From positions 1 through 58,951 of the forward strand of contig NZ_JAGEOJ010000041.1 of the NCBI RefSeq assembly GCF_017573505.1: a DNA stretch of 58,951 nt. The letters are read 5' to 3'. A model generated the notes under the pieces. It worked only from the letters and a program-made list of their open reading frames with translations, searched no databases and was not told the DNA's origin. Source of the DNA: Actinomadura barringtoniae (GTDB lineage Bacteria > Actinomycetota > Actinomycetes > Streptosporangiales > Streptosporangiaceae). Below, piece after piece: positions 32,701-40,771 of the stretch; position 1 is the first letter of the stretch; every line of letters begins with the position of its first letter. Made by a program: the position numbers and the translations under genes.

Positions 32701-33861
32701 TCACTCGGAGTAAGATTCTTTACCTTGCGGCCGCTCCTGCGCCCGCGCGTGCAGGATCATCTCGATCTCCAGGCAGCGGCGCGGGTCGCGGAGCTCGTCC
32801 CCGAACAGTTCCTCCAGGTGGCGGAGGCGGTAGCGCACGGTCTGCGGGTGGATGTGCAGCAGCTCGCCGACCTCGGTCGCGTTGAACCTGTTCTCCAGCA
32901 GGGCCAGCAGCGTCTCGCTGAGCCGTTCGGCCTGCACGGGCGTGAGCTCGTTCAGCGGCGCGAGGCGTTCGGCGGCCAGTTGCTCGATGAGGTCCTGCGC
33001 CTGGAACACGACCAGCGTCGGAACGTGGTCGATCGTCCGGATCACCTCGTGGTGCGGCAGCGTCCCGCGGCGCGCGAGCAGGGCGGCCTCGCGCGCCCAG
33101 CGGGCCGACTCGGCCGCGCGTGAGAGCGGGACGGTGGGTCCCACAGCGACGATCCAGCGCGGCAGCAACGGCTCCAGCAGGCGCAGCCGTCCCGGGCCGT
33201 CGGGGTCGGGCAGCAGCAGGCACGGCTCGGCGCCGTCCACGTCGACCAGCACGTCGGGCGGCATGGGCGGGAACTCGCGGTCGGTCACGTCGCGCGGGTG
33301 CAGGTTCACGACGGCGGCGGTACGGGGCGGATCCCAGCCGGCCGAACGCGCCGCCTCGCCGACCGCGTCCGCGTCCACACCCGCGTTCGGCCCGGTCCCC
33401 GGATCGGCCAGCAGCAGCGCGAGCAACCGGGTCCGGCGCCGGTGCTGGGCGTCGGCGGTGCCGGACGTCTCGGCGTCGTGCCCGCGCGCGACCAGTTCCG
33501 ACACCGCGTCCAGATAGCCGAAGTGGGCCTCGGCGATGTGCCCGAGCACCGCGCGGTCCAGGTCGAGGGCGTCCACAGCGCCGTTCAATGTCCGCCACAC
33601 CGCACGCCCCGACCGCCGCAACCGCCCGTGCACGTCGGCCAGGTCGCGGCCCTCGCGGGCGAGCTGCCGGCCGAGGTCGACGCAGCGGGAGGCGACGTGT
33701 TCGCGGGCCGACTGCGGGTCCTCGATCAGGCTGCAGAAGCCGTCGAGGAAGTCCTGGCCGCCCTCCGGCGCGCCGTCCTGCCTGGTGTAGGGGCGCAGGC
33801 GCGCGGCGAGCTCGCGGGGAATCGCCTCGAACGGGCGGGTGTCCAACCGGGGCTGTCCCAT
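32701..33861 (-). CDS. PucR/CdaR-type helix-turn-helix regulator (paralog 3)
   Basis: A 386-residue relative of the regulators at 19836 and 28216. It has a helical N-terminus (IPRELAARLRPYTRQDG), a central VGPTVPLSRAAESARWAREAA block shared with the paralogs, and the C-terminal helix-turn-helix ATEVGELLHIHPQTVRYRLRH followed by LEELFGDELRDP. The ATG at 33861 has GGAGGGAG 8 nt upstream; the longer open frame beyond it runs into the divergent SCP2 gene and is ignored. It is divergent from that SCP2 gene, and may lead into the sulfatase gene. Confidence 0.87.
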   Translation of the reverse strand: MGQPRLDTRPFEAIPRELAARLRPYTRQDGAPEGGQDFLDGFCSLIEDPQSAREHVASRCVDLGRQLAREGRDLADVHGRLRRSGRAVWRTLNGAVDALDLDRAVLGHIAEAHFGYLDAVSELVARGHDAETSGTADAQHRRRTRLLALLLADPGTGPNAGVDADAVGEAARSAGWDPPRTAAVVNLHPRDVTDREFPPMPPDVLVDVDGAEPCLLLPDPDGPGRLRLLEPLLPRWIVAVGPTVPLSRAAESARWAREAALLARRGTLPHHEVIRTIDHVPTLVVFQAQDLIEQLAAERLAPLNELTPVQAERLSETLLALLENRFNATEVGELLHIHPQTVRYRLRHLEELFGDELRDPRRCLEIEMILHARAQERPQGKESYSE

Positions 33862-34051
33862 GAGAACCACTCCCTCCGCACGGAGCCGCCGCTTGTGGAA
33901 CTCCGAGTCCCACAAGATTGCCCCGCGCCGTCCCGCACCGGTATCCGGCTGGATGACAACCGTGCGCGGCGGAACACGCGATCGGTGAGTATCTGGCCCG
34001 CGAAACCTGCTCATAACGTCAACGCGACCGTCGAGCAGGAGGGGACGAGGG

Positions 34052-34585
34052 ATGACGATGGCCGAGGACAACATGGCCGAGGACAAGGTGGCCGACGACG
34101 ACGTGGCCGACGACGACGTGGCCGGGCTCAGGGAGCTGGTCGGGAGGATCAGCACTCCGCAGGAACTGCGGCAGGTGCTGGACGCGGTGGGGACCGACGA
34201 CGAGCTCGAGCGGATCGTGACCGAGGTGGGCTGCGAGGCCGTCCTGGACCGGGTCTTCGCCCTGATGGGGACGCGTTTTCTCGCAGGCAGAGCGGGCCGG
34301 GAGAGCGGCATCGTCCAGTGGAACATCCAGACGCCGGACGGCCTCCGCGCGTACCACGTCACCATCGCCGAGGGCACCGCGGTCGGCGGCCGCGGCGCGG
34401 TGGAGCGGCCGCGCACCACGCTGACCGTGTCGACGCCCGACGTGCTGCGGATCTGCTCGGGGCGGCTGAACGGGGTCAGCGCGTTCATGGCCGGGAAGAT
34501 CAAGCTGTCAGGGGACATGATGTTCGGCGCCAGGCTGGAGAGCCTCTTCGACAACGACGCGGGAGGGAGTGCTACCGGGACGTAG
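34052..34585 (+). CDS. SCP2-domain protein with acidic N-terminus
   Basis: A 177-residue SCP2 protein. The N-terminus is a short acidic repeat (AEDNMAEDKVADDDVADDDV), followed by a helical segment LRELVGRISTPQELRQVLD and the SCP2 core (GIVQWNIQTPDGLRAYHV, RTTLTVSTPDVLRICSG, AGKIKLSGDMMFGARL). It closely resembles the two SCP2 proteins near 19 kb. A strong AGGAGGGGACGAGGG precedes the ATG. It is divergent from PucR paralog 3, and the catabolic regulon begins right after it. Confidence 0.87.
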   Translation: MTMAEDNMAEDKVADDDVADDDVAGLRELVGRISTPQELRQVLDAVGTDDELERIVTEVGCEAVLDRVFALMGTRFLAGRAGRESGIVQWNIQTPDGLRAYHVTIAEGTAVGGRGAVERPRTTLTVSTPDVLRICSGRLNGVSAFMAGKIKLSGDMMFGARLESLFDNDAGGSATGT

Positions 34586-34592
34586 GATGGTC

Positions 34593-34615
34593 ACTGGCAT
34601 GATATGTCACATGTA
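34593..34615. promoter_or_regulatory. Regulon operator site A (before GntR1)
   Basis: ACTGGCATGATATGT at 34593-34607 matches the shared 15-bp element ACTGGTATTACATGT at 12 of 15 positions. The next bases contain another ACATGT (34609-34614), giving a partial dyad. It lies about 100 bp before the GntR1 start, consistent with autoregulation. Confidence 0.65.
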
Positions 34616-34712
34616 CTGATACGCTTGATCAACCGCCGGTGTGGCCCGTCCACGGAGCCGTTCGACAGCCGTTCAACGGAGCACGGCGAGCCGCCCACAA
34701 GGAGCGAGGGTC

Positions 34713-35477
34713 ATGACCGCCAAGTACGAGGCGCCCGACGGACTGAGCCAGTTCACCGCCGTGCGGCGCACCAGCCCGACCCAGCAGGTGCGCGAGCAGC
34801 TGCTGGAGGCGATCGAGCGCGGTGACATCGCTCCGGGGGCCATCCTGCCGTCCGAACGCGTCCTGTGCGAGACGTTCGGGGTCAGCCGGGTCAGCGTGCG
34901 CGAGGCGCTCGCCGGCCTGGAGGCCATGAAGATCATCGAGATCAGGCACGGCCGGGGCGCGTTCGTGCGCCGGAGCATCAACGAGCAGTACGCCGAGCCG
35001 TTCGCCAAGTACCTGGAGCTGCACCGCGACGAGCTGATCGAGCTCAACAAGGTGCGGGGCGCCCTGGACGAGCTCGCCGCCGCCGAGGTCGCCGAGCATG
35101 CGACCGAGGAGGGGCTGGCCGAGATCGAGCGGGCCGCCGCCGCCTTCGCGGCGGCCGCCTCGGCCGACCAGCCCAACATCGCCGAGGTGTCGCGGCTGGA
35201 CGTGGAGTTCCACCTGTCCATCGCGCGGGCGACGGGCGGCGAGCTGCTGCCGCGCCTGCTCGGTGAGCTGAACGACGTCATGACCGAGTCCCGCCCGGCG
35301 ACGTTCTCGCACGAGGGCCAGCTCGCCCGCTCGATCAAGGACCACCAGGCCGTCGTCGCGGCGCTGCGCAGCCGGGACGCCGCCAAGGCCCGCAAGACCA
35401 TGCAGAAGCACATGGCGGCCATCCGCGACTGGTACGAGGACCTGCCGGCCAAGCCCGGCAAGGGCGACGAGGCCTGA
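34713..35477 (+). CDS. FadR/GntR-family repressor, paralog 1
   Basis: A 254-residue regulator. The N-terminal winged helix has QQVREQLLEAIERGDIAPG, LPSERVLCETFGVSRVSVRE and the wing RHGRGAFVR. The C-terminal FCD ligand domain has Asp/His metal-binding positions (RLDVEFHLSIARA, DHQAVVAALRSRD, MQKHM). GGAG lies 8 nt before the ATG. Its recognition helix is almost identical to that of the second regulator at 53558-54268, so both may bind the same operator. It leads the catabolic region and has a copy of the shared operator in front. Confidence 0.92.
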   Translation: MTAKYEAPDGLSQFTAVRRTSPTQQVREQLLEAIERGDIAPGAILPSERVLCETFGVSRVSVREALAGLEAMKIIEIRHGRGAFVRRSINEQYAEPFAKYLELHRDELIELNKVRGALDELAAAEVAEHATEEGLAEIERAAAAFAAAASADQPNIAEVSRLDVEFHLSIARATGGELLPRLLGELNDVMTESRPATFSHEGQLARSIKDHQAVVAALRSRDAAKARKTMQKHMAAIRDWYEDLPAKPGKGDEA

Positions 35478-35552
35478 TTCTCACGAGCCGAGGGCTGATT
35501 CTCACGAGCCGAGGGCTGATCCACACGGCCTGAGGCCTGATTCTCACGAGGT
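35474..35552 (+). repeat. 21-bp tandem repeats at the GntR1 stop codon
   Basis: Two perfect copies of a 21-bp unit (starting CTGATTCTCACGAGCCGAGG) at 35474-35494 and 35495-35515 are followed by two degenerate copies. The first unit includes the GntR1 TGA. Probably slippage-derived. Confidence 0.75.
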
Positions 35553-35586
35553 TCGAGCGTCTTCGACGAGCTTCCGAGCGGCGCGC

Positions 35587-35614
35587 ACGGGGGTCCCGAT
35601 CGCGGGGCCCCCGT
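35587..35614 (+). terminator. Terminator after GntR1
   Basis: ACGGGGGTCCC and GGGGCCCCCGT form an 11-bp stem with one G-T wobble and a 6-nt loop, followed by TCGCTATT. Confidence 0.6.
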
Positions 35615-35713
35615 TCGCTATTGGTACACACGTGCAGGTCACAGGGTTGTGGAACGGACCAAATCGGCCCATCGTGACCATTGTCACCCGGCCACCCGAG
35701 AGGTAAGGTCTTC

Positions 35714-35735
35714 ACTTGTATTACATGTGACCAGT
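35714..35735. promoter_or_regulatory. Regulon operator site B (before NCS1 permease)
   Basis: ACTTGTATTACATGT at 35714-35728 matches the 15-bp consensus at 14 of 15 positions and is followed by GACCAGT, so the outer hexamers ACTTGT and ACCAGT form an inverted repeat, as expected for a dimeric FadR-type repressor. It lies about 80 bp before the permease start. Confidence 0.7.
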
Positions 35736-35812
35736 CACCATCTGGATCGCACAGCCTCGTCCCGCCCGCGGCCCCCGCCCCGGGAGGGACGCGTGAGGAG
35801 ACGGGTAGGCGC

Positions 35813-37264
35813 ATGACCGACACTCCACAGGTGGAAGAGGAACTCGCCAGGCGCTATCGGCAGCCGAAGGGCGTCGAGCAGTTCGGCGCCGAGCCGATCC
35901 CGGACGAGTTGCGGACCGTCCGCTGGTGGGACATCTTCGCCATGGTCCTCAACTTCGTGGTCAACCCCGGGACCATCGTGATCAGCGGTGCCCTGGTGGC
36001 CGCGGGCATGTCGCTCTGGGAGGCGACGCTCACCGGCTTCCTCAGCATCCTGGTCGGGTTCAGCGTGTACCTGGTCGCGGCCACGGTCGGGGTGGACTAC
36101 GGCATCCCGGGCCTGGTCAGCATGCGCGCGGTGTTCGGAACGCGCGGCGCCGGGGCGACCTCGGTGCTGCGGGCGCTGTCCAGCGTGTACTGGTTCGCCT
36201 TCCAGACGGTGTCCGGCGGCGTCGGCATCGCGGCGGTGCTGCGCGCCCTGTTCGACACCAAGATCTCACTGAACGTGATCATCGTCTGTTTCGCGGTGTT
36301 CCAGATCCTGGTCGCGACCGTCGGCTACAACTCGCTGAAGTCGCTGTCCCGCGTGGCCTTCGTGCTGAAGATCGCCTTCTCGGCGGTCATCGTCGTGGTG
36401 CTGATGACCTATCCCCAGTCCAGCTACCACCCGGACGCGGTGTTCGCGTTCGCCGGAACGGGCCACGGCAAGGTCGCCCTCATCGCGCTCTGGACCACCA
36501 GCATGGCCGCGGCCTGGTTCTCCAACTTCACCGACGCGGCCGACTTCTGCCGCTACTCGCGCACCCGCGTCGACATGTGGGTCGGAACGTTCCTGGCGGC
36601 CGTCGTCGGCCAGCTCATCTGCTCGTTCATCGGCGGCTACGCCGTCGCGGCCGTGCTCGGCAAGACCGACAGCGCGTTCGACGTGATCGTGACCGCCACC
36701 CAGGGCTCGGTGTGGCTCCTGGTGCTGATCCTGGTCTACATCGTCCTGGACAACTGGACGATCAACGTTCAGAACCTCTACACGGCGGGCCTGGCCGTCA
36801 CGACGCTGCTGTCGCGCGTCGGCCGGTTCTGGGGCACCCTCGCCGTCGGCCTGGTCGGCCTAGGGGTGTCGCTGGCACCCGGCCTGGTCAGCCACTACAC
36901 CGACTACATGGGCAAACTGGCCGACCTGTTCGCGCCGATGGCCGGGGTCTTCGTGGCCCACTACGTGATCCTGCTGCGGACCAGGCTCGACCGGCCCGCG
37001 CTGTTCGAGACCGACTCCCGGTACGCCTACTGGCAGGGCTACAACTGGATCGCCCTGTTCTGGGTCGTGGTCGGCTACTTCATCAACGGGGCCGTGCCGG
37101 AGAAGTACATCAACATCGTGGTGACCGCCGTGGCGACCGGCGCGCTCTACCTGATCACGATGCTGATCGCGCGCCGCCGGTGGCCGGTGGTCGCGGCCGG
37201 CAGCGAGCCGGTGCACGTCATGGAACGGCCGGTCCCCACTCCGGCGGACCGCGCGACGGTTTAG
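35813..37264 (+). CDS. NCS1-family nucleobase/heterocycle permease
   Basis: A 483-residue permease with about 12 membrane helices. The NCS1 family imports cytosine, purines, hydantoins, allantoin, thiamine precursors and similar heterocycles with Na+ or H+. Typical features are seen: an N-terminal RTVRWWDIFAMVLNFVVNPG, then AAWFSNFTDAADFCRYSRTR, and NWTINVQNLYTAG in helix 8. The ATG at 35813 begins MTDTPQVEEEL. It is a single-gene unit with the shared operator in front and a strong terminator behind, and supplies the region with a heterocycle importer that fits the amidohydrolases downstream. Confidence 0.92.
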   Translation: MTDTPQVEEELARRYRQPKGVEQFGAEPIPDELRTVRWWDIFAMVLNFVVNPGTIVISGALVAAGMSLWEATLTGFLSILVGFSVYLVAATVGVDYGIPGLVSMRAVFGTRGAGATSVLRALSSVYWFAFQTVSGGVGIAAVLRALFDTKISLNVIIVCFAVFQILVATVGYNSLKSLSRVAFVLKIAFSAVIVVVLMTYPQSSYHPDAVFAFAGTGHGKVALIALWTTSMAAAWFSNFTDAADFCRYSRTRVDMWVGTFLAAVVGQLICSFIGGYAVAAVLGKTDSAFDVIVTATQGSVWLLVLILVYIVLDNWTINVQNLYTAGLAVTTLLSRVGRFWGTLAVGLVGLGVSLAPGLVSHYTDYMGKLADLFAPMAGVFVAHYVILLRTRLDRPALFETDSRYAYWQGYNWIALFWVVVGYFINGAVPEKYINIVVTAVATGALYLITMLIARRRWPVVAAGSEPVHVMERPVPTPADRATV

Positions 37265-37270
37265 GAGACA

Positions 37271-37317
37271 GGAGACGGGGGTGCGCGGAGACGGGGACTC
37301 CGCGCACCCCCGTCTCC
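37271..37317. terminator. Bidirectional terminator after the permease gene
   Basis: A perfect 20-bp stem (37271-37290 with 37298-37317, starting GGAGACGGGGGTGCGCGGAG) and a 7-nt loop lies between convergent units. Confidence 0.8.
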
Positions 37318-37340
37318 GCGCGTTCAGGCTCGTGCGCCGC

Positions 37341-37640
37341 TCACCCTCGGGCGCCCTCTGAGAAGACCGGGAGCACCGCGTCGATCTCCACCGTGGCGAA
37401 CACACCGGCACGGGTGAACGGGTCGGCGGCGACGAACTCCTCAGCGTCCTGCCTGGCAGCGACCTCCAGAACGAACAGCTGCCCGCACCGGGTCACACCG
37501 TCATCGGCGACCAGCGGCCCCGAGAACCTGATCAGCTCGGCCCGCTCGTCCACATAACGCCGATGCTCCGCCAGAACGGCTTTGCGCAGCGGCCCCGAGT
37601 CCGGCACGTCGCGGCACAGGACCATGTGGAACGCGGCCAT
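37341..37640 (-). CDS. YCII-family small protein
   Basis: A 99-residue dimeric alpha-beta-barrel protein of the YCII group. It begins MAAFHMVLCRDVPDSGPLRK, has the conserved Arg/His patch (AEHRRYVD), and the central GPLVADDG turn with the later DPFTRAGVF. Some YCII proteins act on chlorinated aromatics or carry muconolactone-isomerase-like activity; most have no assigned role. It is the last gene of the long leftward operon, coupled by one base (TGATG) to the SDR gene. Confidence 0.85.
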   Translation of the reverse strand: MAAFHMVLCRDVPDSGPLRKAVLAEHRRYVDERAELIRFSGPLVADDGVTRCGQLFVLEVAARQDAEEFVAADPFTRAGVFATVEIDAVLPVFSEGARG

Positions 37641-38380
37641 CAGGCGGTGAACGCGGCGTCGATGGCGATCTCGGCGCCGGAGACGTACTTGCTGCCGTCC
37701 CCGGCCAGGAAGAGCACCAGCTCCGCGACCTCGTCCGGCGTGCCGAGCCGCCCGGACGGCACGAGCCCGGCCAGCTGCGACCGGGCCTCGTCCCCGCCCC
37801 CGATCATCGGGGTGTCGATCACGCCAGGGCAGATGGCGTTCACCCGGATGCCGCCGGCGGCCAGCTCCCAAGCGGCGGCCCGCGTCATGCCGCGCACCGC
37901 CCACTTGCTCGCGGCGTAGGCGAACGGCATGCCGCCGCCCTTCAGGCCCGCGGTCGAGCACGTGTTGACGATCGATCCGCCGCCGCCGTCGCGCATCAGC
38001 GGGGCGACGGCGTTCATGCCCAGGTAGACGCCGGTCTGGTTGACCTCGACGACCCGCCGGTAGGCCTCGGGCGTGGTGTCGTACAGCCCCTCGTCGGCCC
38101 AGATCCCGGCGTTGTTGACCAGGATGTCGATGCGCCCGTGGTCGGTGCGCGCCGTCCGTACGAGATCGGCCCAGGCCGCCTCGTCGGTGACGTCGAGAGG
38201 CACGAAGCGGCCCGGCACGGCCAGTTCGGCGGCCACCTTCTCCCCTGCCCCGCCCGGCAGGTCGGCGACGATGACGAGCGCGCCGTGCTCGGCGAGCAGC
38301 CGTGCCTCCGCCGCGCCCTGCCCGGTGTACGAACCGGCCCCGGTGACGACCGCGACCTTCCCGTCCAGTTCTGCTTTCAC
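37640..38380 (-). CDS. Short-chain dehydrogenase/reductase
   Basis: A 246-residue classical SDR. Cofactor motif VVTGAGSYTGQGAAEA near 11, ending of strand 4 ILVNNAG, catalytic Ser in NTCSTAGLKGG, and YAASK (Tyr/Lys) near 158, with an ICPGVIDTPM cofactor loop. An Asp at the end of strand 2 (IVADLP) suggests NAD rather than NADP. The GTG start has AGAGGAAGG upstream. A hairpin in the 78-bp gap before it may lower its expression relative to the upstream operon genes. Likely oxidises a hydroxyl intermediate of the pathway. Confidence 0.9.
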   Translation of the reverse strand: MKAELDGKVAVVTGAGSYTGQGAAEARLLAEHGALVIVADLPGGAGEKVAAELAVPGRFVPLDVTDEAAWADLVRTARTDHGRIDILVNNAGIWADEGLYDTTPEAYRRVVEVNQTGVYLGMNAVAPLMRDGGGGSIVNTCSTAGLKGGGMPFAYAASKWAVRGMTRAAAWELAAGGIRVNAICPGVIDTPMIGGGDEARSQLAGLVPSGRLGTPDEVAELVLFLAGDGSKYVSGAEIAIDAAFTA

Positions 38381-38414
38381 GTCAGGCCTTCCTCTAAAGC
38401 GACTCTGAAACGAC

Positions 38415-38443
38415 GAAGCCGCCGCCTCGCGGGCGGCGGCTTC
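38415..38443 (-). terminator. Intra-operon hairpin (attenuator or weak terminator)
   Basis: A perfect 12-bp stem (GAAGCCGCCGCC and complement) with a 5-nt loop sits between the hydantoinase stop and the SDR start. On the minus strand it is followed by GTCGTTTCAG rather than a T-run, so partial readthrough is expected. Confidence 0.5.
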
Positions 38444-38458
38444 CTTTCGAATGGGCGA

Positions 38459-39814
38459 TTAAGCGACTTCGGACTCGGGACGGTTCACGCACAGCCCGCG
38501 CCCTCGTTCGGAGTCGTCGACCTGGCCGTCGGCGAAGACCTGCCGGCCGCGCGAGAACGTCATGACGGGCCAGCCCTTGAGGCGCTGCCCCTCCCACAGG
38601 CTGGTGCCCTTGCCGCCGTGCACCACGGGACGTTCCTCGTCCAGGTCCACCACGACCAGGTCCGCGTCGGCGCCGACCTGCAGCGAGCCCTTGCGCCCGT
38701 GCAGCCCGAACCGGCGGGCCGGGTTGTAGGAGTTCATCCGGACCAGGTCGCTGAGCGGCAGGCCCCGCTCGTGCACGCCGTGGTGCAGCATCAGCGGCAG
38801 CTCCCAGGCGAACGAGACCACGCCCGGCTTCTCCGACCACAGGTCGCCGCCGTTCTTGCGGAACGGGACGTGGTCGGTGCCGATCGTCCCGATCGCGCCG
38901 CCGAGCATGGCCTGCCACAGCCCGTCCTGCTCGTGCTCGTCGCGCAGCGGCGGGGAGATCTTGGCGGTGGCGTCCAGGTCGGGGTCGTAGGCGGTACGCG
39001 TCAGGTAGTGCGGGCAGGTCTCGACGGTGACGTCCACGCCGCGGGCGCGCGCCTCGGCGGCGATCTGCGGGCCGTTGCCGACGGAGGTGTGCACGATGTA
39101 GAGCGGGCAGCCGGTCAGCTCGGCGAGCTTGATGACCCGGACGATGGCCTCCTCCTCGACGAAGGACGGCCTCGACTCGGTGTAGGCGCCCAGGTCCTGC
39201 CGGCCCGTCGCCTTCATCTCCTCCTTGAGCATCGCCGCGAGCTCGGTGTTCTCACAGTGCACCGAGACGACGCCGTTCGGCAGCTTGGCGGCCTCTCGCA
39301 TCGCGCCGTACACCCAGGCGTCGGTGGACGAGCGGATGCCGATCGGGTTGCCCGGCTCGTAGCCCATGTGGCACTTGAACGACTGGACGCCCGTCTCGGC
39401 GGCGACCCGGGGGATCTCGGCGATGTGCTCCTCACGCTGGATGCCCCAGTGGAAGCCGAAGTCGATGGTCGACTGGGCCTCGCCGCGCGCCCGCCGCTCC
39501 TTGTAGAAGTCGACGTAGCCGCCGTTGGCGTTCCGGGCGAACAGCAGCACGGTGGTCACGCCGCCGCTCGCGGCGGCGGCCGTCTCGGTGTGCATGTCCT
39601 CGTCGTAGTCGTAGTCCACGCCGAGATGGCAGTGCGGGTCGACGACGCCGGGCATCAGCACGCGGCCGTCGAGGTCGATCTCCCGCGTGCCGGACGGCAG
39701 GTCGGCGTCCGCGCCGACCGCGACGATCAGGCCGTCGCGGACCGCGACCCCGCCGTGGAACTCGCCGGTGTGGGTGACGACGCGACCGCCGCGCAGGACC
39801 AGGTCAGCCTTCAT
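38459..39814 (-). CDS. Hydantoinase / dihydropyrimidinase-like cyclic amidohydrolase
   Basis: A 451-residue amidohydrolase-superfamily enzyme that opens cyclic amides. The binuclear metal site is complete: His61 and His63 (DPHCHLG), the carboxylated Lys147 (QSFKCHMGY), His186 (VSVHCEN), His242 (IVHTSVGN) and Asp314 (GTDHVPF). Size and motifs fit dihydropyrimidinase, hydantoinase or allantoinase relatives. In this operon it should act on the ring of an imported heterocycle, giving an N-carbamoyl product for the isochorismatase-fold hydrolase encoded upstream. Substrate is inferred only in outline. Confidence 0.88.
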   Translation of the reverse strand: MKADLVLRGGRVVTHTGEFHGGVAVRDGLIVAVGADADLPSGTREIDLDGRVLMPGVVDPHCHLGVDYDYDEDMHTETAAAASGGVTTVLLFARNANGGYVDFYKERRARGEAQSTIDFGFHWGIQREEHIAEIPRVAAETGVQSFKCHMGYEPGNPIGIRSSTDAWVYGAMREAAKLPNGVVSVHCENTELAAMLKEEMKATGRQDLGAYTESRPSFVEEEAIVRVIKLAELTGCPLYIVHTSVGNGPQIAAEARARGVDVTVETCPHYLTRTAYDPDLDATAKISPPLRDEHEQDGLWQAMLGGAIGTIGTDHVPFRKNGGDLWSEKPGVVSFAWELPLMLHHGVHERGLPLSDLVRMNSYNPARRFGLHGRKGSLQVGADADLVVVDLDEERPVVHGGKGTSLWEGQRLKGWPVMTFSRGRQVFADGQVDDSERGRGLCVNRPESEVA

Positions 39815-39845
39815 GCCGCTCCTCCTTCAGGGCGCTTCATGGCCT

Positions 39846-40742
39846 TCATGCGCTTCCCCTCTTCTCCTCGATCTCGGTGATGCGCCGGAAGACCCCCGAC
39901 CACTGGCTGGCGCCGACGGTCACCGGGGCGCGGCGGCCGAGGCCGCGCGCCCACACCGCCCGGTGCCCGAGGGCACGGGCGGCGTCCAGGTCGATGCCGC
40001 CGGGCGGCGCGGCCAGGTCCATGACCAGGCTCGCCGGGGGCAGCCGCCGCAGAACGGCCTCGTCGACGATCCGCGACGGCACCGTGGAGAACAGCATCGA
40101 CAGCCCCGCCGCGCGTTCGGGCAGCCCGGTGAGGGGATGCGGTACGCACCCGGCGGCGCGGGCGTCGGCGCGCTGGACGGGGTTGCGGGCGAACAGGTGC
40201 ACGCGCGCGCCCAGCAGGACCAGGGTGCGGGCGAGCAGCCGGCCGATGTTGCCGTGGCCGACCACGCCGACCTCGGCGTCGTGGATGGTCACGTCGGTCT
40301 CGGCGATGGCGATCTGCAGCGCGCCCTCGACGATGGCCGGGCCGCGCAGCAGCATGAGCTCGGTGTCGTGCTCGTACTCGACCAGCTCGATCCCGTGCGC
40401 GGCGGCGGCCTCCCTGAGCAGGTCGTCCGGCCAGCCCAGGATGATCTTCGCGCCCGGTGCGAGCCCGGCCAGCAGCGCGGCGTCGGGCCGGATCGGCTCC
40501 GGCGAGGACGGCGCGAACAGGGTGCCGTCGGCGGCGATCCCGGGGATCGGGAACAGCGCGTAGTCCGCGCCCGCCAGCGCCTCGGCCGCCGTCTGGGCGC
40601 GGGTGACGCCCGCGATCCCGCCGTCCGGCCACGGGAAGCCGTACGCCCGTACGGTCGCGCCGGTGGTGGCGGCGAGCCGGGCGATCTCTCGTTCGCGCTC
40701 GTCGCCGCCGACGACCGCGATCACTCGCTCTGACAGTTGCAT
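39846..40742 (-). CDS. DpaA-like (dipicolinate synthase A-type) dehydrogenase
   Basis: A 298-residue Rossmann protein resembling dipicolinate synthase subunit A. The N-terminal domain begins VIAVVGGDERERE and has RAYGFPWPDGG; the nucleotide-binding motif is VGVVGHGNIGRLLARTLVLLGA near 140. No DpaB partner is seen and there is no sporulation context for dipicolinate, so it is likely repurposed as an NAD(P)-dependent enzyme or a structural homologue. It sits 29 bp after the opine-dehydrogenase-like gene, in the same operon; two unusual dehydrogenases adjacent to one another is notable. Confidence 0.75.
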   Translation of the reverse strand: MQLSERVIAVVGGDEREREIARLAATTGATVRAYGFPWPDGGIAGVTRAQTAAEALAGADYALFPIPGIAADGTLFAPSSPEPIRPDAALLAGLAPGAKIILGWPDDLLREAAAAHGIELVEYEHDTELMLLRGPAIVEGALQIAIAETDVTIHDAEVGVVGHGNIGRLLARTLVLLGARVHLFARNPVQRADARAAGCVPHPLTGLPERAAGLSMLFSTVPSRIVDEAVLRRLPPASLVMDLAAPPGGIDLDAARALGHRAVWARGLGRRAPVTVGASQWSGVFRRITEIEEKRGSA

Positions 40743-40771
40743 GGTTCCTCTCAAGACAGTCCCCGTACGGC

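Noticed and set aside
39846..40742. Spore dipicolinate synthesis locus
   Set aside because: Only a DpaA-like gene is present, without DpaB, and all neighbours are catabolic; assignment as dipicolinate synthase is not supported.
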